A DNA stretch of 11,138 nucleotides from DATIYW01 sp035517415 (GCA_035517415.1 DATIYW010000199.1:1-11138); one strand, 5' to 3'; shown: positions 1 through 6,028, counted from the first letter of the stretch. Notes: generated by a model not told the origin, from the sequence alone. Translations and numbers: made by a program.

Positions 1-299
1 CAGGCGGGCGGCGAGGCGACGCAGGCGTTGAGCGTGACGCCGCCCTCCATCGCCCGCAGCACGTCGAGCAGGCTGATCTCGGCGGCTGGGCGCGCCAGCC
101 TCACCCCCCCGCCGGCGCCGCGCGTGGTGCGGACGATCCCGGCGGCGGCGAGCTTGCCGACGATCCGCCGCATGAACGCCACCGGCAGCAGGCGCTTGCG
201 GGCGATCTCCGCCGCCGTCGCCTGCGCGCCCTCGCCGAGGGAGGCGAGGTGCAGCACGATGCGCGCCGCGTAGTCCGTGTGCCGTCCGATCCCGATCAT
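1..299 (-). CDS. Rrf2-family transcriptional regulator (C-terminus cut by window edge)
   Basis: N-terminal 99 residues of an Rrf2-type winged-helix repressor; the rest lies beyond position 1. It begins MIGIGRHTDYAARIVLHLAS, the usual Rrf2 opening helix. The helix-turn-helix follows (about residues 27-50), then the wing RTTRGAGGGVRLARP (57-71), a hallmark of the family, and the dimerisation-helix start ISLLDVLRAMEGG. Cys93 in LNACV sits where Fe-S-binding members (IscR, NsrR, RsrR types) have their first cluster cysteine; the remaining ligands would be outside the window, so cluster binding is inference. The ATG at 299 has GGAG about 8 bases upstream. The promoter and a large palindrome lie directly upstream, suggesting autorepression. 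The gene is divergent from the transposase homologue at 431. The family is certain; the sensed signal (Fe-S status, nitric oxide, redox, cysteine) cannot be told. Confidence 0.93.
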   Translation of the reverse strand, partial: MIGIGRHTDYAARIVLHLASLGEGAQATAAEIARKRLLPVAFMRRIVGKLAAAGIVRTTRGAGGGVRLARPAAEISLLDVLRAMEGGVTLNACVASPPA

Positions 300-316
300 C
301 GCTGGCTCCGAATACG

Positions 317-344
317 ACTTCGTAGGTAATATTACCTGCGAAGT
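317..344. promoter_or_regulatory. 28-bp near-perfect palindrome, candidate Rrf2 operator
   Basis: Two 14-base arms are centred between 330 and 331, with core AGGTAATATTACCT and outer arms ACTTCG/CGAAGT. The only non-complementary pair is T323 against G338. It is AT-rich in a very GC-rich surrounding and overlaps the -10 and spacer of the Rrf2 promoter. Rrf2 dimers bind palindromes of about this size and often repress their own gene, so it is most likely the autoregulatory operator. I do not recognise the exact motif as a named IscR, NsrR or CymR box. Confidence 0.72.
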
Positions 345-356
345 AACATTTGTCAA
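329..356 (-). promoter_or_regulatory. sigma-70-type promoter of the Rrf2 gene
   Basis: On the minus strand there is a perfect TTGACA (-35, positions 356-351), a 16-base spacer and TAATAT (-10, 334-329). A start point near 321 would give a leader of about 20 bases before the ATG at 299. It is the strongest -35 in the window. The palindrome at 317-344 covers the -10 and much of the spacer, so a bound regulator would block RNA polymerase. Confidence 0.65.
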
Positions 357-394
357 GCCCCATCCCCGCCCCGCCGGGACGGGCCCGGGCCGGC

Positions 395-403
395 TGGTAC
401 GAT
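395..403 (+). promoter_or_regulatory. extended -10 element upstream of the transposase homologue
   Basis: TGGTACGAT matches the extended -10 form TGnTAnnnT. Transcription would begin near 410, leaving about 21 bases before the TTG start at 431. No good -35 is visible at the usual distance. The element lies about 50 bases from the Rrf2 palindrome, so that operator would sit upstream of this promoter rather than on it. Confidence 0.4.
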
Positions 404-430
404 GAGGGCGCTCGGATCCGAGGAGGTCGG

Positions 431-1441
431 TTGCCGCGAAGGCCGCGGGTGTTCCTCGACGGGACCTGCTACCACGTCACCTGCGCGACGGCGGGGGACG
501 AGCCGGTGTTCGCCGACCCGGCCGAGGCGCAGGCGCTGGTCGACGCGATCGCCGGCGTCAGCGCCCGCGACGGCCTCGAGGTCCTCGCCTGGTGCGTGCT
601 GCCCGGGCGCTACCACCTGGTGCTGCGCACCGGCGCAGTGCCGCTCTGGCGGTCGATGCGCCTGATCCAGAGCCGCGCGGTCAAGGGCCACCACCGCCGG
701 CACGGCGAGCACGGCCGCCTGTGGGCGCGGCGCTACGCGGCGATGCCGCTGGAGGGCGGGCGCCGGCTCGAACAGGCGATCGCCTGGGTCCACGCCCGTC
801 CGGCCGCGACCGGCCTCGTCGCCGACCCGGGCGGCTTTCGATGGAGCGGCCACCGCGAGCTGCTCGGCGAGGGGCCGCCCGCGCTGCTCGACGTCGCGGC
901 GGCGCTGGCGGCGTTCGGCGCGCTCCTGGCGGAGGCGCGGCGCGGCTACCAGCGGACGCTCGGCGCCTGCCTGGAGCAGCCGTGGGGGCGCGCCGAGGTC
1001 GGCCGCCTGCCGTGGTGGTCGCGGCGCCGCGAGGAGGAGGTCGCCGCGGAGCGCGGCCGCCTGTCGCGGCTCGCCGAGCGCGCCGCACCGGCGGCCTCGG
1101 CCGACGAGTTCGTCGCCGTCGCGACCTCGGCGCTCGGCGTGTCGGTGAGCGATCTCGTTGCGCGACGCAGCGACCGGGCGCGCACGCGGGCGCGGGAGGC
1201 GGTCGCGCTGGTGGCGGTCGAGAGCTTCGCCGTGCGGGTCCGCGAGCTCGCCGGCGTCCTCGACCGCGGTCCCGGCGTGGTGAGCCGCTGGATCGACGCG
1301 GCGGGCGAGCGCCGGCAGCGCGACGCCGCGTTCCGCGCGCGCTGCGAGCGCCTCGCGGTCGAGATCGCGAACGGGCTCGCGGCGCGCCGCTCCGGCGCCT
1401 CGACGTTCGTGACCGGCGCCGACTCGTCGTTCGTCGACTGA
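431..1441 (+). CDS. REP-associated (Y1/RAYT-type) transposase homologue, catalytic residues degraded
   Basis: 336 residues. The N-terminal 145 residues follow the REP-associated tyrosine transposase pattern: MPRRPRVFLDGTCYHVT at the start, CVLPGRYHLVL (55-65), HGEHGRLWARRYAAM (91-105), AIAWVHARPAATGLV (116-130) and FRWSGHRELLG (136-146). Active members read PNHYHLLV and RYVHLNPVRAGLV at these points. Here the first His of the HUH metal motif is Arg60, and the family Tyr, taken as the nucleophile, aligns with Trp119. DNA cleavage is therefore unlikely. The C-terminal part (about 225-312) carries a helix-turn-helix-like segment, VRELAGVLDRGPGVVSRWI, as in longer family members. TTG at 431 is preferred because AGGAGG lies at 421-426; an in-frame TTG at 350 has no such site and overlaps the divergent promoter. 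The frame is intact for over 1 kb, which argues against simple decay. It may be a domesticated DNA-binding protein (inference). Confidence 0.82.
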   Translation: MPRRPRVFLDGTCYHVTCATAGDEPVFADPAEAQALVDAIAGVSARDGLEVLAWCVLPGRYHLVLRTGAVPLWRSMRLIQSRAVKGHHRRHGEHGRLWARRYAAMPLEGGRRLEQAIAWVHARPAATGLVADPGGFRWSGHRELLGEGPPALLDVAAALAAFGALLAEARRGYQRTLGACLEQPWGRAEVGRLPWWSRRREEEVAAERGRLSRLAERAAPAASADEFVAVATSALGVSVSDLVARRSDRARTRAREAVALVAVESFAVRVRELAGVLDRGPGVVSRWIDAAGERRQRDAAFRARCERLAVEIANGLAARRSGASTFVTGADSSFVD

Positions 1442-1803
1442 CGCGTCCCGCCGCCCCGGCGCCGCGAGAACCCGGACGGCGCCGAATCCGTACCCGATGG
1501 TCGGGAGCCCCGGGACCGCCCGGTCGCGGGAGCTCCGCGCCGCGTCCGCCTCCGTCGGCGGGCCGGTGCCACTTTGCGCCGACCGTCCGCCCGCGCGGGG
1601 CGGAGCTTTATTTCGTCGGAGTTTTTCGATTGGGTTTCCGTCGTGGACAGTACTCCACAATTCCTGGCATTTTCTGGCGAATACCCGCACCAGAAAACAA
1701 TTCTCCTTGCGCCTGCGTATATCGACGGAGACGGCGCTTCACCGGATCCGAGTGACGCGCCGACGAGGATGGGCGCCGCGATCGCGGCAGAAAAGGAGAG
1801 ACG
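1442..1803. other. non-coding interval, locally AT-rich, upstream of the secreted protein
   Basis: No convincing gene. The stretch from about 1605 to 1725 is clearly lower in GC than its surroundings and probably holds the promoter for the gene at 1804. A weak candidate -10, TATATC, sits at 1718-1723, with no good -35. The interval also contains the inverted repeat at 1670-1697 and a shorter hairpin-like sequence, GTGGA/TCCAC, at 1643-1658. An open frame covering 1574-1807 exists but overlaps the ribosome binding site of the next gene and resembles nothing. Confidence 0.6.
1670..1697. repeat. 8-bp perfect inverted repeat with 12-base spacer
   Basis: TTTTCTGG (1670-1677) is followed, after CGAATACCCGCA, by CCAGAAAA (1690-1697). 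The arms are perfect. The AT end is on the outside, so it does not look like an intrinsic terminator. It could be a regulator binding site about two helical turns wide, or an RNA hairpin in the leader of the gene at 1804. Confidence 0.5.
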
Positions 1804-2199
1804 ATGAAAGCACTGATTCGCGGAGCATTCGTGGTGGCGATGGTGGCAGTCGCATCCCTGGTTTCGGCGTCGGCGGGCGACTGGCAGGTGCTGGGCCAGG
1901 GCGTCGTCGATTTCCGCACCGACCCGCAGGTCATCAACGCCAAGGCGGACACGGGCGCAGTGGGCAAGATCAAGCTCTACGTCGAGCAGAAGGAGCTCGA
2001 GATCAACTCGGTGAAGATCGTCTTCGCCAACGGCGAGTCGCAGGACGTGACGCTCAAGCAGTACGTCGCGCCCGGCCACGCCACCAAGGTGATCGACCTC
2101 AACGGCGGCGCGCAGACCGTGCAGCGGGTCGAGCTGACGTTCGCCGACGGCATGACCAAGGAGCGGCTCTCCCTGGTCAAGATCCTCGGCGCCAGCTAG
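1804..2199 (+). CDS. small secreted protein, DUF2541/YaaI-like
   Basis: 131 residues. Residues 1-24 form a typical Sec signal peptide (MKALIR, a hydrophobic run, then ASA before Gly25), giving a mature protein of about 107 residues in the periplasm or outside. The mature part alternates short beta-strand-like segments: WQVLGQGVVDF, GKIKLYVEQKELEINSVKIVF, TKVIDLNGGAQTVQRVELTF and SLVKILG. This order (VLG start, KI.L.V, inner VF.NG, ID.NGG, I..ITF, L.I.G end) resembles E. coli YaaI and the DUF2541 family by eye; no function is established for that family. There are no cysteines and no catalytic motif. The ATG is secure, with AAAAGGAGAG at 1791-1800 immediately upstream. The gene stands alone between a 362-base non-coding interval and a probable terminator. 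The coding call is sure; the family assignment is tentative. Confidence 0.85.
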   Translation: MKALIRGAFVVAMVAVASLVSASAGDWQVLGQGVVDFRTDPQVINAKADTGAVGKIKLYVEQKELEINSVKIVFANGESQDVTLKQYVAPGHATKVIDLNGGAQTVQRVELTFADGMTKERLSLVKILGAS

Positions 2200-2252
2200 C
2201 CGTCGCTCCGCAGACACAGTCCGGCGGCGCTCGGCGTTCGCGCGATCGGCGC

Positions 2253-2279
2253 GGGCGTCCGGCGCCGCCCTTCGTTTTC
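2253..2279 (+). terminator. probable intrinsic terminator after the secreted protein gene
   Basis: GGGCG (2253-2257) can pair with CGCCC (2266-2270) around an 8-base loop. The T-rich run TTCGTTTTC follows directly. It lies 54 bases after the stop at 2199 and before the convergent acyltransferase gene. The stem is short, so confidence is moderate. Confidence 0.42.
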
Positions 2280-2327
2280 ATCGCGGCGGCGCGCGGCCTC
2301 GCCGCCGGCGTCGGGCGCCGCCCGGTC

Positions 2328-3227
2328 TCAGCCCTGCTCGGCGAGGTCCTGGATGCGGCGGCGGCGCGGCGTCCAGCGGTCGTGGAACCACAGCCAGAGC
2401 TCGGGGCGCTCGAGGATCTGGCGGGAGAGGATCTCGTTATAGCGCCTGGTGAGCGCGCCGACGTCCTCGGCCGGGTCCGCCAGCAGCGGCGGGTCGAGGC
2501 GCACGTCGTAGCCGCTGCCGCGCGGGAAGGTGAACAGCGGCACCACCGCCGCGCCGGTCGCCTGGGCCATCTTGGCGAGCGAGTGCGCGGTCGGCGTCGG
2601 GATGCCGAGGAACTCGACGATCACGCTGTGCTCGAGGTCCGCCTTCTGGTCGAGCAGGATGTCGACGATGCCGCCGGCGCGCAGCGCGCGCAGCATGCCC
2701 CGCGTCGCGCTGCCCTTGGGGATGAGGACGTTGCCGAAGCGGGTGCGGGCGGCGGCCAGCTCGGCCTCGAGCAGCGGGTTCTCGAGCGGCCGGAACACCA
2801 CCGACTGGCGGAACCCCTGCGACGCGAGCCACAGCGCCGCGACCTCCCAGTGGCCGAAGTGAGCGGAGAGGATGAAGCAGCCGCGGCCGCGGGCGACGGC
2901 CTCGCGTAGGTTGTCGAGCCCGGTGACCCGGACCTTCGCCTCGAGCGTCGCGGCCGTCGCCTGCGACCACTTCAGGTAGTCGAAGGCGATCGCGCCGAAG
3001 TGCGCGCCGCAGCGGACTGCCGTCGCGAGGCGCCATGCGCCGCCGCGGTGCGGGAACACGCGGCGCAGGTTGGCGAGCACGGTGCGCCGCCGCGACGAGA
3101 CGAGCAGGTAGAGCACGCCGAGCGCGCCGCCGATCGCCTGGAGGAGGCGGAACGGCAGCCACCGGCTGACCGCCAGCGCCGCGCGGTAGAGCCGGAACTC
3201 GCGTCGGTTGTCCGCCTCGGTCCTCAC
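2328..3227 (-). CDS. LpxL/HtrB-type lysophospholipid (lipid A) acyltransferase
   Basis: 299 residues, the normal length for the LpxL/LpxM/HtrB family. These inner-membrane enzymes transfer an acyl chain from acyl-ACP to a lipid A precursor or related lipid. A hydrophobic membrane-anchoring segment lies at about 27-43 (LLQAIGGALGVLYLLVS). The catalytic H-X4-E motif is His123 to Glu128 in SAHFGHWE. Further family blocks are FRPLENPLLE (145-154), GGIVDILLDQKAD (185-197), FLGIPTPT (206-213) and ELWLWFHDRWTPRR (276-289). The GTG start at 3227 is the only reasonable one and has a poor ribosome site. A -10/-35 pair ends almost on top of it, so the mRNA may be leaderless. The gene is divergent from aceK and convergent with the secreted-protein gene. 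No other lipid A gene is in view, so the exact substrate (lipid A, ornithine lipid or another glycolipid) is open. Confidence 0.9.
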   Translation of the reverse strand: MRTEADNRREFRLYRAALAVSRWLPFRLLQAIGGALGVLYLLVSSRRRTVLANLRRVFPHRGGAWRLATAVRCGAHFGAIAFDYLKWSQATAATLEAKVRVTGLDNLREAVARGRGCFILSAHFGHWEVAALWLASQGFRQSVVFRPLENPLLEAELAAARTRFGNVLIPKGSATRGMLRALRAGGIVDILLDQKADLEHSVIVEFLGIPTPTAHSLAKMAQATGAAVVPLFTFPRGSGYDVRLDPPLLADPAEDVGALTRRYNEILSRQILERPELWLWFHDRWTPRRRRIQDLAEQG

Positions 3228-3235
3228 CGGCCCGC

Positions 3236-3264
3236 AGGGTAGTCAACGCCCTCGCGCCCGGCAA
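3236..3264 (-). promoter_or_regulatory. promoter of the acyltransferase gene
   Basis: On the minus strand TTGCCG (-35, 3264-3259) is followed by a 17-base spacer and TACCCT (-10, 3241-3236). Only 8 bases separate the -10 from the GTG start at 3227. Transcription would begin at or next to the start codon, giving a leaderless or nearly leaderless message. Confidence 0.42.
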
Positions 3265-3308
3265 GGGCCGGCGCGATCCCCGCTCGCGCCGGAGGTGGGC
3301 TCACCGCG

Positions 3309-3317
3309 TGCTACCGT
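3309..3317 (+). promoter_or_regulatory. extended -10 element upstream of aceK
   Basis: TGCTACCGT matches TGnTAnnnT. A start point near 3324 would leave about 15 bases before the GTG at 3339, enough for the AAGGAGA ribosome site at 3324-3330. No good -35 is seen. Confidence 0.38.
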
Positions 3318-3338
3318 GATGCCAAGGAGAGCGGGAAG

Positions 3339-5120
3339 GTGCTCGAGGGCGCGCCGCCGGGTGGTTCGCCGGCCGATCGCCGGGCGGTCGAGGCGGCGGC
3401 GGGGATCGCCGGCGGGTTCGACGCCTACGCGGCCGAGTTCGCCGCCATCACCCGGCGCGCCAAGTGGCGCTTCCAGACCCGCGACTGGAAGGGCGGCCAC
3501 GAGGACGCGCTCGAACGGCTCGACCTCTACGACCGCTTCCTCCGCCGGACGGTGGCGGCGGCCGGGGAGTGCCTCGGCGACGCCGTCCGCGACGAGGAGC
3601 TGTGGGCCGCGGTCAAGGCGGCGTTCTCGCGCCTGATCGCGGACCGACACGACGCCGAGCTGGCCGAGACGTTCTTCAACTCGGTCACGCGGCGGACGTT
3701 CGGGACGGTCGGCATCAACCGCCGGATCGAGTTCTTCAGCTGGGACCGGCGGCCGGCCGCGCCGACGGCCGCGGGCGAGCCCGCCTTCCGCAGCTACGAG
3801 TGCGAGGCCGACAGCCGGCAGGCGCTGCGCTGCCTGCTCGACGACTTCCGCTTCACCGTGCCCTACCAGGACCGCGACCGCGACGCGGACCGGGTGGCGA
3901 GCGAGGTCGACCTCTACCTCTACCCGCTGCTCGGCCCCGGCGAGGGGTACCGCATCGAGGTGCTGCGCTCACCGTTCTTCCGCAACAAGGCGGCGTACCT
4001 GGTCGGCAGGATCGCGGCGGGCGGCCGCCGCGTCCCGCTCGTGCTGCCGCTCTACAACGGAGAGGGCGGCGTCACGGTCGACACCGTGCTGCTCACCGAG
4101 GAGGAGGTGAGCAAGGTCTTCAGCTTCGCGTTCTCGTACTTCCACGTGCTGATCGAGCGCCACGACCAGATCATCGCCTTCCTCCGCTCGATCATCCCCG
4201 AGAAGCCGCTCGCCGAGCTGTACAACTCGTTGGGTGACAACCACCACGGCAAGACCGAGTTCTACCGCGACCTGCACCGCTTCGTGCACCGCTCGCGCGA
4301 GCCGTTCGTGATCGCGCCGGGCCGCGAGGGCGCCGTGATGTCGGTGTTCACGCTGCCCGACTTCAGCTTCGTCTTCAAGGTGATCAAGGACCGCCCGGGC
4401 TTCCTGCGCTCGGCCGCGGTCACCGACAAGACCACCACGCGCCGCGAGGTGATGGCGCAGTACGCCCTGGTGTGCCGCCGCGACCGCGTCGGCCGGCTGG
4501 TCGACACCCAGGAGTTCGAGAACCTGCGCTTCCGCCGCGCCCGCTTCGCCGCGCCGCTGCTCGAGGAGCTGCGCCTGGCGGCGCGCGAGGCGGTCGCGAT
4601 CGAGGGCGAGCACGTCGTCCTGCGCCACCTCTACGTGCAGCGCAAGGTCACGCCGCTGCCGCTCTTCCTCGCCGAGGAGCGCCACCCCGAGGTGCTGCGG
4701 CGGCTCGTCCTCGACTTCGGCTGGTTCCTCAAGGACCTCGCCGCCACCGGGATCTTCCCCTCCGACCTCTTCAACACCTGGAACTACGGCGTGACCAGGC
4801 GCAACCGCGTCGTGCTGTTCGACTACGACGACGTGATCCCGCTCGAGGCCGCGAGCTTCCGCGAGAAGCCGCGCCCCTTCGACGAGGCCGACGAGATGGC
4901 GCCCGAGGAGGACCGCATCGTCGCCACCGCGCTCGACTTCTTCATCGACGAGATGCAGAGCTACTCGGGCGTGCCGCAGCGCCTCAAGGGCGTGTTCGAG
5001 CTCGTCCACCGCGACCTCTTCACGCTGGAGTTCTGGCGGCGGATGAAGGAGCGGGTGAGCTCGGGCGAGCTGGTCGACATCACCCCCTACGAGCGCTCGC
5101 GCAAGTTCCGCCCCGACTGA
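3339..5120 (+). CDS. aceK: isocitrate dehydrogenase kinase/phosphatase AceK
   Basis: 593 residues, close to the roughly 580 usual for AceK. This cytoplasmic bifunctional enzyme phosphorylates and dephosphorylates isocitrate dehydrogenase, directing isocitrate to the glyoxylate bypass or back to the TCA cycle. The N-terminal AceK regulatory domain covers about residues 20-310, with TFFNSVTRRTFGTVGI (111-126) and HGKTEFYRDLHRF (303-315). The kinase-like domain follows. The nucleotide-binding strand is APGREGAVMSVFTLP with VFKVIKD, where Lys347 matches E. coli Lys336. RDRVGRLVDTQEF contains Asp382, matching the Asp371 important for phosphatase activity. IFPSDLFNTWNYGVT holds Asp476 and Asn482, and FDYDDV holds Asp495 and Asp497, the metal-binding acids. 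All key positions appear intact. The GTG start has AAGGAGA 8 bases upstream. No aceA or aceB lies nearby, unlike the enterobacterial aceBAK operon; neighbours are a divergent acyltransferase and a downstream LipM-like gene 60 bases away. Confidence 0.96.
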   Translation: MLEGAPPGGSPADRRAVEAAAGIAGGFDAYAAEFAAITRRAKWRFQTRDWKGGHEDALERLDLYDRFLRRTVAAAGECLGDAVRDEELWAAVKAAFSRLIADRHDAELAETFFNSVTRRTFGTVGINRRIEFFSWDRRPAAPTAAGEPAFRSYECEADSRQALRCLLDDFRFTVPYQDRDRDADRVASEVDLYLYPLLGPGEGYRIEVLRSPFFRNKAAYLVGRIAAGGRRVPLVLPLYNGEGGVTVDTVLLTEEEVSKVFSFAFSYFHVLIERHDQIIAFLRSIIPEKPLAELYNSLGDNHHGKTEFYRDLHRFVHRSREPFVIAPGREGAVMSVFTLPDFSFVFKVIKDRPGFLRSAAVTDKTTTRREVMAQYALVCRRDRVGRLVDTQEFENLRFRRARFAAPLLEELRLAAREAVAIEGEHVVLRHLYVQRKVTPLPLFLAEERHPEVLRRLVLDFGWFLKDLAATGIFPSDLFNTWNYGVTRRNRVVLFDYDDVIPLEAASFREKPRPFDEADEMAPEEDRIVATALDFFIDEMQSYSGVPQRLKGVFELVHRDLFTLEFWRRMKERVSSGELVDITPYERSRKFRPD

Positions 5121-5168
5121 CACGGCGGTCGCGGCGCGGCGGCTGGGCGCCGGACCCTGCGGTGCGGC

Positions 5169-5174
5169 TACACT
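5169..5174 (+). promoter_or_regulatory. -10 element just upstream of the LipM-like gene
   Basis: TACACT matches TAnnnT. Six bases separate it from the GTG at 5181, so transcription would start at or next to the start codon (leaderless). No ribosome site and no clear -35 are visible. Read-through from aceK, 60 bases upstream, remains possible. Confidence 0.35.
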
Positions 5175-5180
5175 CCCGGC

Positions 5181-5999
5181 GTGGAGTGGCGGCTGCTCGA
5201 CGACGGGGCGCACCCCGGGGCGTGGAACATGGCGGTGGACGAGGCGCTCGCCGAGGCGGTCGACGCCGGCGCGTCGCCGCCGGTGCTGCGCCTCTACCGC
5301 TGGCGCCCGCCCTGTCTCTCGCTCGGCTTCTCGCAGCCGTACGAGGCCGCGGACGCGGCGTTCTGCGCCGCCCACGGCGTCGACGTCGTGCGCCGCCCGA
5401 CCGGCGGCCGGGCGGTGCTGCACCACCTCGAGCTGACCTACGCGGTGCTCGCCCCGCTCGCCGCCGCGCCGTTCTCCACCGACCTGCAGGCGTCCTACCG
5501 GGCGATCTGCCGCGCCCTCGTCGCCGGGCTGCGCCGGCTCGGCGTCGCGGCCGAGCAGTCGGGCGAGCCGGCGGGCGGGACGATCCGGCCGACCGAGGCG
5601 ATCCCGTGCTTCGTCGGCCCCGCCGCCGGCGAGGTGGTGGCGGGCGGGCGCAAGCTGGTCGGGTCGGCGATGCGGCGCGTGGGCGGCGCGATCCTCCAGC
5701 ACGGCTCGATCCTCGAGGACTGGGACGGGCCGCTCCAGGCGGGCTGCCTCGGGCTCGCGGACGACGCCGCGCTGCGCCCGGCGGTGACGACGCTCGGCGC
5801 GGAGCTCGGCCGCGCGCCGGCGCACGATTCGCTCGCCGCGGCGATCGCGGCCGGGTTCGAGGCGGAGCTCGAGATCCGCCTCGCACCGTCGCGCCTCGGA
5901 GCGGACGAAGCCTCGCGCGCCGAGCTGCTCGCACGGGAGCGCTACGGTCACGAGCGGTTCACCGTCCGCCGCGACCGCACGCTCCCGGTCGGCGTTTGA
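5181..5999 (+). CDS. lipoate-protein ligase A family protein, probably a LipM-type octanoyltransferase
   Basis: 272 residues of the BPL_LplA_LipB fold, acting in the cytoplasm on the lipoyl domains of 2-oxoacid dehydrogenases or GcvH. The opening WRLLDDGAHPGAWNMAVDEAL (3-23) and LRLYRWRPPCLSLGFSQ (36-52) are typical. The substrate-binding loop is RRPTGGRAVLHHLELTYAV (71-89), and GGRKLVGSAMRRVGGAILQHGSIL (155-178) carries the conserved Lys158. Cys143 in PCFVGP lies 15 residues before this lysine, where B. subtilis LipM has its catalytic cysteine; true LplA ligases lack it. That favours octanoyl-ACP to protein transfer over ATP-dependent lipoate ligation, and the protein lacks the extra C-terminal LplA domain. 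The assignment rests on reading motifs by eye. The GTG at 5181 is the only start near the motif-bearing N-terminus and has no clear ribosome site. It follows aceK by 60 bases, and the two could be co-transcribed. Confidence 0.88.
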   Translation: MEWRLLDDGAHPGAWNMAVDEALAEAVDAGASPPVLRLYRWRPPCLSLGFSQPYEAADAAFCAAHGVDVVRRPTGGRAVLHHLELTYAVLAPLAAAPFSTDLQASYRAICRALVAGLRRLGVAAEQSGEPAGGTIRPTEAIPCFVGPAAGEVVAGGRKLVGSAMRRVGGAILQHGSILEDWDGPLQAGCLGLADDAALRPAVTTLGAELGRAPAHDSLAAAIAAGFEAELEIRLAPSRLGADEASRAELLARERYGHERFTVRRDRTLPVGV

Positions 6000-6028
6000 G
6001 TCTTGGTCTACGGCCGTCGGGGATCGCC

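Noticed and set aside
1459..1484. Repeated GGCGCC and nearby CCCGGG-type palindromes after the transposase homologue, as transposon ends or REP elements
   Set aside because: Short, no matching copy at the other side of the gene, and expected at this GC content.
353..1690. Long open frame of 445 codons on the minus strand opposite the transposase homologue
   Set aside because: Mirror frame typical of high-GC coding DNA; its translation is Arg/Ala-rich without recognisable motifs, while the plus-strand frame matches a known family.
1574..1807. 77-codon plus-strand frame in the interval before the secreted protein
   Set aside because: No ribosome site or homology seen; it overlaps the ribosome site and start of the gene at 1804.
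946..2217. 423-codon minus-strand frame spanning the intergenic region and the secreted protein gene
   Set aside because: It runs through a clear signal-peptide gene with a strong ribosome site on the other strand and shows no domain.
2312..2324. Perfect hairpin CGGGC-GCC-GCCCG downstream of the acyltransferase stop, as its terminator
   Set aside because: No T-run follows on the minus strand; GC-rich hairpins are common by chance at this base composition.
3969..5951. 660-codon minus-strand frame opposite aceK and the LipM-like gene
   Set aside because: Antisense shadow of two well-supported genes; low-complexity His/Arg/Glu/Ala composition.
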